Positions 9,025 to 18,175 of a DNA stretch of 64,000 nucleotides are shown in pieces; within the stretch, counting starts at the first letter, position 1, and the number at the start of each line of letters is the position of its first letter. The DNA is from Sphingobium sp. GTDB taxonomy: Bacteria > Pseudomonadota > Alphaproteobacteria > Sphingomonadales > Sphingomonadaceae. The translations under genes and the position numbers were made by a program. The stretch lies in the NCBI GenBank assembly GCA_023266575.1, contig JAHFPV010000006.1, positions 1 to 64,000 on the forward strand, read 5' to 3'. The notes beneath the pieces are model-generated. The model worked only from the letters and a program-made list of their open reading frames with translations, did not search any database and had not been told where the DNA came from.

Positions 9025-9611
9025 GCGTGCGCACGCCACAGATCGAGGCGATAGTGGGGCATGCGCTCTGTGGTGATGACAGTGAATGCAAGGGCGAGAG
9101 CGGCCTGCAATTTTATTACCGCATCATCGCCGCTCTGGGGATAGTCGGTTTCGCCGGTCCAATGGACGAGCAAGATATCGCCGCCGGGCGCTATATGGGT
9201 CGCGATCCACTGGGCGGCGCGGCTGATATCGTGGTCATCCCAATAATAGGCGACTTCGGACAGGATGATAAGGTCGAAGGCGCTGCCTATGGGTGCTCGT
9301 CCGGGAAAAATCATCCGGCCGAAGGAAACATGGTCCAATGCGGCACAGCGCTCGCGCGCTGCTTTTAACGCAGTTTCGCTGACGTCGATCGCCAGCAATG
9401 CGTGGCATTGGGTTGCCAGCGACTGTGTCAGGACACCTTTTGCGCATCCAATCTCGAAACCCAATCCATAGGTCCGTCCGGCCAGGGCGCGGATGCTATG
9501 AGCATATTTATCCTGCTCATAGGCGCTGCTTTCCAGTTCCCAGGGATCGTCGGTCGCGCGAAACATCGTCTCGAAATAATCGTGACCCAGGCTGGCCTTG
9601 TGCCGCGTCAT
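9021..9611 (-). CDS. NodS-like SAM-dependent methyltransferase
   Basis: 196 aa, start at 9611 (MTRHKASLG), chosen because ATGA overlaps the stop of the PIG-L gene. The sequence has the NodS-family opening YFETMFRATDDPWELESSAYEQDKY, then the SAM-binding motif GFEIGCAKGVLTQSLA (about 50-65) and AIDVSETALKAAR. NodS methylates the free amine of de-N-acetylated chitooligosaccharide in Nod-factor synthesis. Here the gene directly follows a PIG-L deacetylase, the same two-step logic. N-methylation of a deacetylated amino sugar is my inference. Confidence 0.8.
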   Translation of the reverse strand: MTRHKASLGHDYFETMFRATDDPWELESSAYEQDKYAHSIRALAGRTYGLGFEIGCAKGVLTQSLATQCHALLAIDVSETALKAARERCAALDHVSFGRMIFPGRAPIGSAFDLIILSEVAYYWDDHDISRAAQWIATHIAPGGDILLVHWTGETDYPQSGDDAVIKLQAALALAFTVITTERMPHYRLDLWRAHA

Positions 9612-10288
9612 GAGGCTCTCCGCAGGTAGAGGATATCGCTGGCAGGCATGGCACGACGGTAGGCAGGCAGCCGGAAGCCGGGACCGTGGGACGCGGTAAG
9701 CTGGCTGCGGTGCGCGGCCAGGGCGTGATAGCGTTGTCCGCACAACATGGACGCGGTGCGCAGCTTCCGGTGGGTGCGGGAATCAGGGGCTTGCGACCAG
9801 ACGACATATTCTGCGACGACCAACCTGCCCCTGGCCCGTTGCCCCACTGCATAGGCCAGCTGCGCGGCGGCCTGATGGTCGCAATGGGGTTCGTGACTGG
9901 CGGTAACGGCAAGGGCATCGACCTGCCAGCGACGGCAAAGGGCGGTCAGCCGTCGGGTAGCCCGGTCGAAAGCCGGATGCCCCGGCTGGGCAGGAGCAGC
10001 ATCCTTCCAGTCAAGATGCAACGGCGATTGGCGGCGACTACCGGTCAGGCGGTGCAAGGCGGCGGCGGCTTCACGCTTGCGACTGCCCACCAGTTTCCCC
10101 GACCGGCCTTGCGCGGTCTCATGCGAGCCCGACCCGTCGGTGAGATAGACAAGGCCCGCCAGTCGCCCGGCCTTCGCCGTCTGCGCTATTAGCGCGCCAG
10201 CGCCCAGCGTCTCGTCATCGGGATGCGGCGCAAGCACCAGCCACCGCCGCGTTCGCCAGGGTTTTGCCGACAAAGAAAGGCCTACCAC
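9608..10288 (-). CDS. PIG-L family N-acetylglucosamine-type deacetylase
   Basis: 226 aa, GTG start at 10288, overlapping the upstream gene by 7 bases. The zinc-binding signature APHPDDETLGAG sits at about 20-31, and the second metal/catalytic motif HEPHCDHQAA at about 137-146. PIG-L/LmbE enzymes remove the acetyl group from N-acetylglucosamine-containing conjugates (GlcNAc-PI, GlcNAc-Ins, BshB substrates). No signal peptide is present, so it acts in the cytosol, probably on a lipid- or nucleotide-linked intermediate made by the neighbouring glycosyltransferases. Confidence 0.87.
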   Translation of the reverse strand: MVGLSLSAKPWRTRRWLVLAPHPDDETLGAGALIAQTAKAGRLAGLVYLTDGSGSHETAQGRSGKLVGSRKREAAAALHRLTGSRRQSPLHLDWKDAAPAQPGHPAFDRATRRLTALCRRWQVDALAVTASHEPHCDHQAAAQLAYAVGQRARGRLVVAEYVVWSQAPDSRTHRKLRTASMLCGQRYHALAAHRSQLTASHGPGFRLPAYRRAMPASDILYLRRAS

Positions 10289-11397
10289 AAGGCGTCCTCC
10301 GCGCCCCAGGCGTCATGGTCGAGCCAGGCGAGCGCCGCCTGATCGCGGGCATAGTCGGGTCCGCCCTGCCGCAGATAGAGGCTGAGGTCGCGGATGATCT
10401 TGTCGATCCGTTGCCCGTCCATCGCACTGCGCGTGCCGGTGATGCGGGCCGCCAATTCCATTACGTCTAGGCCCGTACGCTCGACTATGCCGCGCGTCAT
10501 GCGGGCGAAGGCGGGACCATCGGGATCGTCGTGCGCAGCCCGGAGCGCACATTCGCGGACCCATAGATAGGCGGTGCGGGTTGCGGCAACCGCATCGGCG
10601 AATTTCGCGCGTTGCAGCGGATCGGCGCGCGCCGCATCAGACATGGCAAGCCGGATTTCGGTCAACAGCGCCTCGATCCCACCCAGTTGCACGGCAGTGA
10701 AGCGCCAGGCGCCCGTGGTGAAGCGCGGTTCGCGATCATAGTCGCCGGGCTGGCCGAGCAGATGCGATGGATCGACCGCCATGCCCGTCAGGTCATAGAA
10801 GCCGCTGCCCGTCGCCCGCATACCCCTGACCCGCCATTGCGACAGGTCGGTCCGGGCGGGATCATCGGCCCGGACGACGACCAGTCGCCGTTCGCCCTCT
10901 TCGGGCTGCGCGGTGATGACGGCATAGGCAAGACCGCCAGCGCCGGTCGCGAAAGACTTGCGGCCATCCAGTGCGGATTGGCCTAGCTGTACGCCCGGTT
11001 GCGGTTCGGTGGCCCATACGCCGTAAAAGGCGCCCTGAGCGAGTTTCTGGCCCAAATCTGCCTTTTGCGCGGGAGAGCCGAACCAGTCGAGCAGCGCGAG
11101 CGCGTTGACATGGCCTTCATAGAGCCGCCCGACGCTCAGATCCGCGCGACCAATGATCCGCAGGACGGTCATCAGGCACTGGTTCCGGGCGACGGCATCG
11201 TCAAAGGCCTCGCCGCCGCTTTCGAGCGGGGCGAAGGTGCGATGGAGATCGGCAGCGACGAGCGCTTTCATGCTTTCCACCGGAAAGACCGGCGCGGCGT
11301 CATAACGGCTGCCGAGCGCGGCAAGGGTGGGCGTGATCGCCCCGGCGCGCATGATCGGGGGGTCGATGCTGGAAAGGGGATGGCGGGACAGGGTCAT
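10282..11397 (-). CDS. Acyl-CoA dehydrogenase-like flavoprotein
   Basis: 371 aa. It resembles the acyl-CoA dehydrogenase fold: an N-terminal helical part, a middle domain with FYGVWATEPQPGVQL and FATGAGGLAYAVIT, and a C-terminal helical bundle (RTAYLWVRECALRAA). The usual GG(N/S)GY-type C-terminal signature is not obvious. A dehydrogenase-like protein inside a glycan operon suggests oxidation of a sugar-lipid or acyl substituent, not fatty-acid catabolism. It overlaps both neighbours by 4 to 7 bases, so it is made with them. The reaction is unknown. Confidence 0.75.
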   Translation of the reverse strand: MTLSRHPLSSIDPPIMRAGAITPTLAALGSRYDAAPVFPVESMKALVAADLHRTFAPLESGGEAFDDAVARNQCLMTVLRIIGRADLSVGRLYEGHVNALALLDWFGSPAQKADLGQKLAQGAFYGVWATEPQPGVQLGQSALDGRKSFATGAGGLAYAVITAQPEEGERRLVVVRADDPARTDLSQWRVRGMRATGSGFYDLTGMAVDPSHLLGQPGDYDREPRFTTGAWRFTAVQLGGIEALLTEIRLAMSDAARADPLQRAKFADAVAATRTAYLWVRECALRAAHDDPDGPAFARMTRGIVERTGLDVMELAARITGTRSAMDGQRIDKIIRDLSLYLRQGGPDYARDQAALAWLDHDAWGAEDALW

Positions 11398-12437
11398 GCT
11401 ACAGGTTCCAGTTCATCGACCGCAGCGGCGGCCATTGTCGCGAGCCAGGTTGATGCTGTGTCCACACCATTGCGATCGTGCAGGCGTTTACGGGCGTGAG
11501 GCGGCAATGCCTTTGCCTGGCTGATCAAAGAAGGCCATTGGTCGGGAGACGGCCATGTTTCGAGCATGATCGCAGCGCCCAGCGCATGTAGGGCGCGTGC
11601 GGTCGCCAACTGCTCGGCAAAGGGGCGGTCCTCAGGGATGCAGAGGAACGGGCGGTCGGCGGCGAGGACTGCGTTGACCAACCCGTCTCCGGCAGCGCCG
11701 ACGATCAGCGCGGCGCGGGCGATTTCCTGCGCCGGATCGTCAACCCATCCGGCCAGATCGAGATTGGCGGGTTGATCGGACGGCGCAGTTACGGGGCCGA
11801 TGACGCGCCAGTACATATCCGGGCAGGCGCGTGCGGCCTGTGCGATCGCTGCGCCATCGCCGGGCGGGCCGCCCCGGCCGATCACTATCAGGATATGGTC
11901 GTCCTGCCGGGGATGATGCTGAGCAGCGGCAGTGATACCGGACAGATTGCGGGTCTTGTCCCTGATCCACGCGGGCGTCGATGGCATCTCCAGCTCGTGG
12001 TGAAACGGCGCGAGCAGTGCTGTAGCGCCACGAAACGCATCGACATGCGCCGCGTCGCTACGGTCGCCGTTGAGCCGCACATAGACGGTGCGGACTGATG
12101 CCAGGCGCGCCAGCATCGCAACTTCGACCGAAACATCAACGACCATCAGCGCAGGGCGCTCCGTCGCGATCCACCGGCTGATGCGCGCCACGCGCGACCG
12201 CACGCCTTCATGGTCAACGGGCGCATAGTGCAGGGCGGCGGGGCGTGAGGCCGTGTCGTCCATCCCGTCGAAGCGGCCGGAAACGGGGCGATCATCGGCA
12301 AGGTCAATTCCTGCTGCGCCCAGCCCTGTACCCAGCAGGACGATCGGCCAGTCGATGGCGGCGGCAATCGCCTCCGCCCGCGCGCGATGACCAGCGCCAT
12401 GATGATGGACATAATAGCCGATCGGGCGGCGGGTCAT
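11394..12437 (-). CDS. GT-B type glycosyltransferase (MurG/UGT-like)
   Basis: 347 aa. The N-terminus YYVHHHGAGHRARAEAIAAA is the glycine/histidine loop typical of MurG/UGT-like GT-B enzymes. The C-terminal half has GAAGDGLVNAVLAADRPFLCIPEDRPFAEQLATA, the NDP-sugar site arrangement in which a conserved acidic residue follows a Pro-rich turn. ATGA overlaps occur at both ends. It is probably cytosolic or membrane-associated. Donor unknown. Confidence 0.75.
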   Translation of the reverse strand: MTRRPIGYYVHHHGAGHRARAEAIAAAIDWPIVLLGTGLGAAGIDLADDRPVSGRFDGMDDTASRPAALHYAPVDHEGVRSRVARISRWIATERPALMVVDVSVEVAMLARLASVRTVYVRLNGDRSDAAHVDAFRGATALLAPFHHELEMPSTPAWIRDKTRNLSGITAAAQHHPRQDDHILIVIGRGGPPGDGAAIAQAARACPDMYWRVIGPVTAPSDQPANLDLAGWVDDPAQEIARAALIVGAAGDGLVNAVLAADRPFLCIPEDRPFAEQLATARALHALGAAIMLETWPSPDQWPSLISQAKALPPHARKRLHDRNGVDTASTWLATMAAAAVDELEPVA

Positions 12438-13369
12438 GGCTGGATTTCCAGCATCATGTCGTGCGGCATCGGCGGCAACAGCGGTTCCTGACGGGCGATC
12501 AAAGCAGCGCCATCGGGCTGCGCGCGCAATTGCTTGCGCCAGTGCGCACGCTCACGCCAATGGGCGAAGGCAGGCGCCATGGGTGAGATGCTATTTTCGG
12601 CCTTTTCGAACAGCGTCCGCATCGCGACTGCCATGCCGCCTTCCGCGCGTCCCTCCAGACGCGGGGAGACGCGGGTGTAAACCGTAACGGGGTGAACAAG
12701 GCGCGCGCCGCGGGCAAGCGCCGCCAATACGAGCGCGCGATCCTCTCCGCTTGTTATGGCCGGAACGCCGCCGCAGGCCAGATAAAGCTCTGCCCGGATG
12801 GCGAGCGATGCGCCGGTATGATCGCCGTGGCGTGGTGCCGGATCCCAGGGCAGAGGATCGATCGCATCCTCAATGGCGCGGACGGCGGCCCAATATTCGT
12901 CCCATGCCGTGCGCAGGCGATGCACGGGCGGTGGCAGTGGTTCATCGCTATCGATGTCGATCCGGCCGCCCACCATGTCGGCACCACGCGAAAAGGCAGC
13001 GGCGATATTACGCAGCCAGTCTGTCGGAGGGCGGCTGTCTGCGTCCGTACTGATAAGGGCAGCGTTGTCCAGCGCGGGCAGAAGGCCAAGGCCTGTGTCC
13101 ATTGCCATCCGTCGGGCTGATCCGGCGTGCGCCAGTTCCGGCGCGAAAGTGCGTTCGACTATGCGGATGTCGAGCCGTCCGGCATGACGATGGCGTGCAG
13201 CGTCGGCAACGGCTCGGCTATCGTCGGTGCTGTTGTTGATGGCTATCGCAACCGGGATCGGACCGGGCCAGTCCTGCATCGCCAGCGCATTCAGCAATAT
13301 CGGCAATCGCGCTGCCTCGTTCCGCGCCGGGACGCAGACGCACAGGGTCATCGCTCTGGCGTCAGCCAT
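12434..13369 (-). CDS. Family 2 glycosyltransferase
   Basis: About 311 aa; MTLCVCVPARNEAARLP from 13351 is an alternative start. The PARNEAARL opening, the STDADSRPPTDWLRN DxD region at about 110 and the TSGEDRALVLAALARGAR motif (ED, about 215) are typical GT2 features. It overlaps the stop of the GT4 gene upstream and the start of the GT-B gene downstream. Confidence 0.82.
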   Translation of the reverse strand: MADARAMTLCVCVPARNEAARLPILLNALAMQDWPGPIPVAIAINNSTDDSRAVADAARHRHAGRLDIRIVERTFAPELAHAGSARRMAMDTGLGLLPALDNAALISTDADSRPPTDWLRNIAAAFSRGADMVGGRIDIDSDEPLPPPVHRLRTAWDEYWAAVRAIEDAIDPLPWDPAPRHGDHTGASLAIRAELYLACGGVPAITSGEDRALVLAALARGARLVHPVTVYTRVSPRLEGRAEGGMAVAMRTLFEKAENSISPMAPAFAHWRERAHWRKQLRAQPDGAALIARQEPLLPPMPHDMMLEIQP

Positions 13370-14516
13370 GGGAAACCGATCTCTGGTCTAGCGCCGCATG
13401 GGACGGGAGCGTCGAGGGCATCAGGTGGATCGACGCTGTACGGTCGGCTCGGCAAGGTGCCGCCGTACTGTCGATCTGCCGCAGATAAAGCGCCTCATAA
13501 TTGTCGACCATGCGTTCGGCATCGCACATCTGTTCCGCCCTGGTGCGGCAGGCGCTGCGGTCTAGCGTCAGGGCCGACCGCGCGGCGCTGGCGAGCGAGG
13601 CAACATCGTCCGGGGTCGCAAGCACCCCGCATGTCGCATCCAATATTTCAGGGATCGCCCCTCGCGCAAAGGCCGCGACTGGCACGCCACAGGCAAGCGC
13701 TTCTGCAACGACAAGGCCGTAGGGTTCATCCCACATAGGGGTGCAGAGGAAGGCCCGCGCGCCGCCCACAAGCCGGGCGAGTTGTTGGTGCGCGAGATGC
13801 CCGACATGGATAATATCCTGGCCCAGCGCGGGCGCGATCTGTGTCCGGTAATAATCATCGTCAAGGATTGGCCCCGCAATCCTGAGCGGAAGGCCGACCA
13901 GCCGGGCAGCCGCGATCGCCAGATGCAAGCCCTTTTCCGGGACGATGCGGCCGTACCAGACCAGATAGGGATCGGCGGCGGGCTGGGGGTGGAACGCAAA
14001 TTTTTGCAGGTCGATGCCGTTCCATATCACCGCGTCGCTATGGGTGACATGGTTCCACAGAGCTGCAACCGAGCGGGACACGGCCGCGAAACTGTGGTTG
14101 CGCGCAGCACAAAGGCGGATACCGCTTTCCAGCCAGCAGAAGGGCGGCGTGTGCAGCGTCGTGACCATCGGCATGGGCAGACTGTCGGCCATCGCGACGG
14201 GCAGATAATGCAGCGAATTATTGTGGATGATGTCGAAATCGCGATGGCGCAGGTCGTTCATCAGACTGAGATAGGCGTGATGCTCACGAAAGAAGGGCAC
14301 GTCGTTCGCTTCCGTCGTACCCACCGTCTGGATCGCGGTTTCTGTACAGATCGCTTCCAGGCCGATCCCCGGTTCCGATCGGGACGAGGCGAACAACGTG
14401 ACCGCATGGCCACGATCCCGCAGCGATCGCGCCAGCAAATGCGTGTGCATTTCCAGCCCGCCGGCAAAGGGTTCGGCAATCGGATGTTTGAGATGGGCGA
14501 TGATGCCGATCCGCAT
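13362..14516 (-). CDS. Family 4 glycosyltransferase (GT-B), first gene of the glycan operon
   Basis: 384 aa from the start at 14516 (MRIGIIAHLKHP); a start at 14540 would add eight residues without a hydrophobic signal. N-terminal GGLEMHTHLLARSLRDRGHAV is the GT4 acceptor-side motif. The C-terminal nucleotide-sugar site reads WYGRIVPEKGLHLAIAAARL (about 190-210) and MWDEPYGLVVAEALACGVPV (about 275-295, the EX7E motif). It opens the seven-gene unit and lies 76 bases downstream of katE, separated by a hairpin. Confidence 0.87.
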   Translation of the reverse strand: MRIGIIAHLKHPIAEPFAGGLEMHTHLLARSLRDRGHAVTLFASSRSEPGIGLEAICTETAIQTVGTTEANDVPFFREHHAYLSLMNDLRHRDFDIIHNNSLHYLPVAMADSLPMPMVTTLHTPPFCWLESGIRLCAARNHSFAAVSRSVAALWNHVTHSDAVIWNGIDLQKFAFHPQPAADPYLVWYGRIVPEKGLHLAIAAARLVGLPLRIAGPILDDDYYRTQIAPALGQDIIHVGHLAHQQLARLVGGARAFLCTPMWDEPYGLVVAEALACGVPVAAFARGAIPEILDATCGVLATPDDVASLASAARSALTLDRSACRTRAEQMCDAERMVDNYEALYLRQIDSTAAPCRADRTASIHLMPSTLPSHAALDQRSVSHG

Positions 14517-14544
14517 TGAGTATGATCCTGTCGTGCGCATGACT

Positions 14545-14567
14545 GGGGATGGCGCGAGACCATCCCC
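14545..14567 (-). terminator. Hairpin between katE and the glycan operon
   Basis: Perfect 8-bp stem GGGGATGG (14545-14552) with CCATCCCC (14560-14567), 7-base loop. On the minus strand it follows the katE stop by about 25 bases. There is no clear U-tract, so termination may be partial. Confidence 0.45.
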
Positions 14568-14592
14568 TTAGATTGACATTGAAAGGCCGCGA

Positions 14593-16770
14593 TCAGGCGG
14601 CGGGCTGGGCATCCAGATCGACCGCCAATTCGCGCGGCCAGTGGCGCAATGCCCGGCAGGCAGTCAGGAAAGCGCCTGCATCCTTGGCTGTGGCCAGCGG
14701 CAGGCAGGCCTCGTCCAAATCATCGGCTATCCCCGCTCTTTCAAACAGCGCCTGGGCTTCGGCGGTCAGGCCGATATATTTGCAATGCGCAAAGGCATCG
14801 GTGACGAAATCCTTGGCGGCCGCGTCGATTGCCAGCAAAGCAGCGCCCTCCTTAGACGCCACCACGGCGACGGCGTCGAACAGGACAGAGGGACCGCCGT
14901 CAATCTTCTGTTTGGCGGCTACGGCCGTGCCATCCGACAGGGTCACTCCGCCAATCTTGGGAGCGACGACCTCGTAAACCGCGCCTTCCTTGTCGACCGC
15001 TTTAACCAGCGCGTTGAAGATCGCGGCGTCGGCACCGTCGGTCAGCAGGATGCCAAGTTTGCGCCCCTTGAAACTGTCCGGTCCGTTTTTGAGGATGCTG
15101 AGCGCATCGGACGGCGGCAGGTCCATCATCGTCGGGCGCGCTGCCTGCGCCGGATCAGGCAAGGCAAGGCCAAGTCCTTCGGCTACAGTCTGCGCCAGCG
15201 TAGCGTCGATGTTGAGCAAGTGAGAGACCGTCCGCGAACGGATATCGGGGCGTTCGACCTTGCTCAGTTCAAAGACGATGGCATCGCCGATATGCTTCTG
15301 CTCGGTCGCCGTCTGGCTGTTGAAGAATTGCCGCGCCTGGCTGTAATGATCGGCGAAACTTTCCGAGCGAACCCGTTGCTTGGGACCGTCAGCCTCCTGC
15401 GCGTAACTGGTGAAACCGCGCACTGGGTCTTCGCGCGGGCCACCTTGTTCAGCACCCCAGCTATTGGGTTCATAATTGGCGCGACCCTTGGGATTGCGCA
15501 TCGCCATATGCCCGTCCTGCTGGAAATGGGCCATCGGACATTTGGGTGCATTAATCGGCAAATGGGTGAAGTTGGTGCTGCCCAAGCGCTTGATCTGGGT
15601 ATCGAGATAGGAAAAATTGCGGCCCTGGAGCAGCGGATCATTGCTGAAGTCGATGCCCGGCGGGACATTCTGGGTCATGAAGGCGACCTGTTCTGTCTCG
15701 GCAAAGAAATTGTCAACGACCCGGTCCAGCACCAGACGCCCGACGATTTTAACAGGGACCAGCTCCTCCGGGATCAGCTTGGTCGCGTCCAGCACGTCAA
15801 AGTCGAAACTGTCGGCAAACGCATCGTCGAACAGCTGGACCCCCAGCTCCCATTCCGGGAAGTCCCCGGCGTTGATGGCGTCCCACAGGTCGCGACGATG
15901 GAAGTCGGGATCGGCGCCGTTGATCTTGACCGCTTCGTTCCACATGACCGACTGCAGGCCCTGCTTGGGCTTCCAGTGGAATTTGACGAAGGTCGATTTG
16001 CCGTCCGCATTGACGAGGCGGAATGTATGAACGCCAAAGCCTTCCATCGTGCGCAGCGAGCGCGGGATTGCGCGGTCCGACATCGTCCACATGACCATAT
16101 GGAAGCTTTCGGGCGTCAGGCTGATAAAATCCCAAAAATTATCATGTGCGGTCTGCGCCTGCGGGAAGTCACGGTCAGGCTCGGGCTTGGCGGCGTGGAT
16201 CAGGTCGGGGAATTTGATCGCGTCCTGAATGAAGAATACCGGGATGTTGTTGCCAACGATATCCCAATTGCCCTCCTGCGTATAAAGCTTCACGGCAAAG
16301 CCACGCACGTCACGGGCGAGATCGGCTGACCCCTTGGACCCGGCAACTGTCGAGAAGCGCACGAAGGCAGGCACGCGCTCACCGACCCGCTGGAGGACAT
16401 CCGCACGCGTGACGTCGCTCAGGGATTCCGTCAGTTCGAAATAGCCGTGCGCACCGTAGCCGCGGGCATGGACGACGCGCTCAGGGATGCGTTCATGGTC
16501 GAAATGGAACATTTTTTCGCGGAAGTGGGCATCCTCCAGCAAGGTGGGGCCACGCGCGCCCTGCTTCAGGCTGTTTTGATCATCAGCGACCGGGATGCCA
16601 TGTGCCGTCGTCAAGATTGCGACATCCCCTCCTGCAACCTGATGCGTATCGCCACCTTCTGCCTGCGGTTCCGCAAAGCTGTTCGAAATAGTTTCGGCGG
16701 GCGCAGTTGGGGGAGCCTTTTTGGCTGTCTCGCCGGAGACTTTATCGACGGTGGAGGGAGACTTGGCCAT
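14593..16770 (-). CDS. katE: Large-subunit catalase KatE (HPII type) with C-terminal DJ-1/PfpI-like domain
   Basis: 725 aa, much longer than small-subunit catalases (about 480-500), as in clade 2 enzymes. The catalytic His is in [14 protein letters not shown] (His 101) and the Asn in [20 protein letters not shown] (Asn 174). The haem-ligand motif [10 protein letters not shown] has the axial Tyr at about 388. Residues from about 570 ([19 protein letters not shown] onward) form the flavodoxin/DJ-1-like extension of HPII-type catalases. It degrades hydrogen peroxide in the cytosol. The gene stands alone in front of the glycan operon and is divergent from a Crp/Fnr regulator, with a perfect inverted repeat in between. 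Confidence 0.95.
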   Translation of the reverse strand: MAKSPSTVDKVSGETAKKAPPTAPAETISNSFAEPQAEGGDTHQVAGGDVAILTTAHGIPVADDQNSLKQGARGPTLLEDAHFREKMFHFDHERIPERVVHARGYGAHGYFELTESLSDVTRADVLQRVGERVPAFVRFSTVAGSKGSADLARDVRGFAVKLYTQEGNWDIVGNNIPVFFIQDAIKFPDLIHAAKPEPDRDFPQAQTAHDNFWDFISLTPESFHMVMWTMSDRAIPRSLRTMEGFGVHTFRLVNADGKSTFVKFHWKPKQGLQSVMWNEAVKINGADPDFHRRDLWDAINAGDFPEWELGVQLFDDAFADSFDFDVLDATKLIPEELVPVKIVGRLVLDRVVDNFFAETEQVAFMTQNVPPGIDFSNDPLLQGRNFSYLDTQIKRLGSTNFTHLPINAPKCPMAHFQQDGHMAMRNPKGRANYEPNSWGAEQGGPREDPVRGFTSYAQEADGPKQRVRSESFADHYSQARQFFNSQTATEQKHIGDAIVFELSKVERPDIRSRTVSHLLNIDATLAQTVAEGLGLALPDPAQAARPTMMDLPPSDALSILKNGPDSFKGRKLGILLTDGADAAIFNALVKAVDKEGAVYEVVAPKIGGVTLSDGTAVAAKQKIDGGPSVLFDAVAVVASKEGAALLAIDAAAKDFVTDAFAHCKYIGLTAEAQALFERAGIADDLDEACLPLATAKDAGAFLTACRALRHWPRELAVDLDAQPAA

Positions 16771-16822
16771 GGGGCATCCTCATGCACGAGAGACGTGCCG
16801 GACGCAGGTCCAGCACATTGGG

Positions 16823-16861
16823 AGTGATGATCGAAAAAAATGCGAATTCCCGATCATCACT
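16823..16861. promoter_or_regulatory. Perfect inverted repeat between katE and the Crp/Fnr gene
   Basis: Arms AGTGATGATCG (16823-16833) and CGATCATCACT (16851-16861) are perfect 11-base reverse complements around a 17-base spacer that includes an A7 run and GAATTC. It lies 53 bases upstream of katE in a 262-base divergent promoter region. It could be an operator for the neighbouring regulator or for a peroxide-responsive factor. Confidence 0.5.
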
Positions 16862-17032
16862 GGGAACCCGCGGCATTTGTGAGGAGATAACCCGCCGCTC
16901 TTCAGCAAGTTTCGCGGACCGGCCCAAAACTAATGTGCATTATAGCGATTTATTTCTGGCGGCTGGATACGGCGTCGCCACGGACCGTTGCTATAGTTCA
17001 AAGCCAAGTCTTTTCACTATGAAGGGCTGATA

Positions 17033-17779
17033 TTGTTTACGGACAAATTTCTTAGGGATCGTCGCGGCGTCGAACTGGATGTTCAGGAACGCGCTGTCCT
17101 GGAAAAAGCCATTTTCGAGATACGAACGATAGATGCGCGCAAGACTGTCGTACAGGCTGGCGAAACATTGTCCGTGAGCATGTTGCTGCTGGAAGGCTTC
17201 ATGTGCCGCTATCTGGACGATCGGGAAGGGATGCGCCAACTCGTCGCCGTGCAAGTGCCAGGGGATTTTCTGGACTTGCACGCCTACCCGCTCAAAATAT
17301 TGGATCATGATGTCGCCAGCCTAACCGCAGCCACAATTGCGGTCATTCCGCACAAGGCGCTGGACGAGATTAATGCGGCAATGCCCGAACTCACACGCAA
17401 GCTGTGGTTCTCTACGCTCCTCGATGCGGCGATGCACCGAGCGTGGCTATTCCGCCTGGGGCGGCTGGATGCGGTCGGGCGCGTGGCGCATTTTCTGTCC
17501 GAAACCAATGTCCGGCTGGTTTCAGCAGGCCTGAGCGATGGAACGCGTTTTGCCCTGGGAATAACGCAGGCGGATATTTCGGAAATCTGCGGTATAACGA
17601 GTGTCCACGCCAATCGCGTGCTGCGGCAATTACGGGAAGATCGGTTGTGCATCTTTCGCTCCTCGCTCGTGGAAATTCTCGACGTCGAGGGTCTGGCCCG
17701 CAGGGGCCAGTTCAATCCTGCCTATCTCTACATCGAAAGTAAATCCGGTCGCCCGGACATCGAAAGGCCAACATCATGA
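17033..17779 (+). CDS. Crp/Fnr family transcriptional regulator
   Basis: 248 aa from a TTG start. It has a cyclic-nucleotide-binding-like beta-roll at about 35-125 (VVQAGETLSVSMLLLEGFMCRYL, VPGDFLDLHAYPL), a long dimerisation helix, then a winged helix at about 170-225 (ITQADISEICGITSVHANRVLRQLRED). No N-terminal Fnr cysteine cluster is visible, so iron-sulfur oxygen sensing is unlikely. It is divergent from katE and coupled to a 63-aa gene by ATGA. Confidence 0.88.
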   Translation: MFTDKFLRDRRGVELDVQERAVLEKAIFEIRTIDARKTVVQAGETLSVSMLLLEGFMCRYLDDREGMRQLVAVQVPGDFLDLHAYPLKILDHDVASLTAATIAVIPHKALDEINAAMPELTRKLWFSTLLDAAMHRAWLFRLGRLDAVGRVAHFLSETNVRLVSAGLSDGTRFALGITQADISEICGITSVHANRVLRQLREDRLCIFRSSLVEILDVEGLARRGQFNPAYLYIESKSGRPDIERPTS

Positions 17780-17967
17780 TACCGCCAGAAGATTCCGGTG
17801 TTCAATCGTTGCCAGGCAAGGCGAGCGTGGAGGAAGGGCTAGTCCTGCTGGACGGGCCGGATGGCATAGCCGTCACCATGACAGCTTATGCCGCGTCGGA
17901 GACCGGCAAAAGTCTACTCGAAGCGGCTCGACTGATTGAAGAAAAATCGGATAATGAAAAATTGTAA
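17776..17967 (+). CDS. 63-aa hypothetical protein coupled to the Crp/Fnr gene
   Basis: A small acidic protein whose ATG overlaps the regulator's stop (ATGA). It contains LVLLDGPDGIAVTMTAYAASETGKSL and a charged C-terminal helix. I do not recognise a domain. Similar short proteins behind Crp/Fnr genes are common in sphingomonads. Coupling suggests a partner or modulator of the regulator, but this is only an inference. Confidence 0.6.
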   Translation: MIPPEDSGVQSLPGKASVEEGLVLLDGPDGIAVTMTAYAASETGKSLLEAARLIEEKSDNEKL

Positions 17968-18175
17968 ACAGATTTACGCACCATAATTTTAGTATTACAT
18001 GTGTTAAGCCAAATTTCGAAAATAATTCTCTATAATATACCTGGCAGCGTTTGGTTTTTCGAAATGGCAAACCTCCCGCTGCTAAGGTGCAAAATCGCCA
18101 ATACAAGTCGTTCTAGCATGTGCCGCTCTACCCCAAATTATACGTTTGCATGCAATCATCTCAAGTTGCTGCTGC

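Noticed and set aside
14641-16329. 562-codon plus-strand open frame
   Set aside because: It lies antisense to katE, whose motifs are unmistakable. It is a shadow of GC-rich codon usage.
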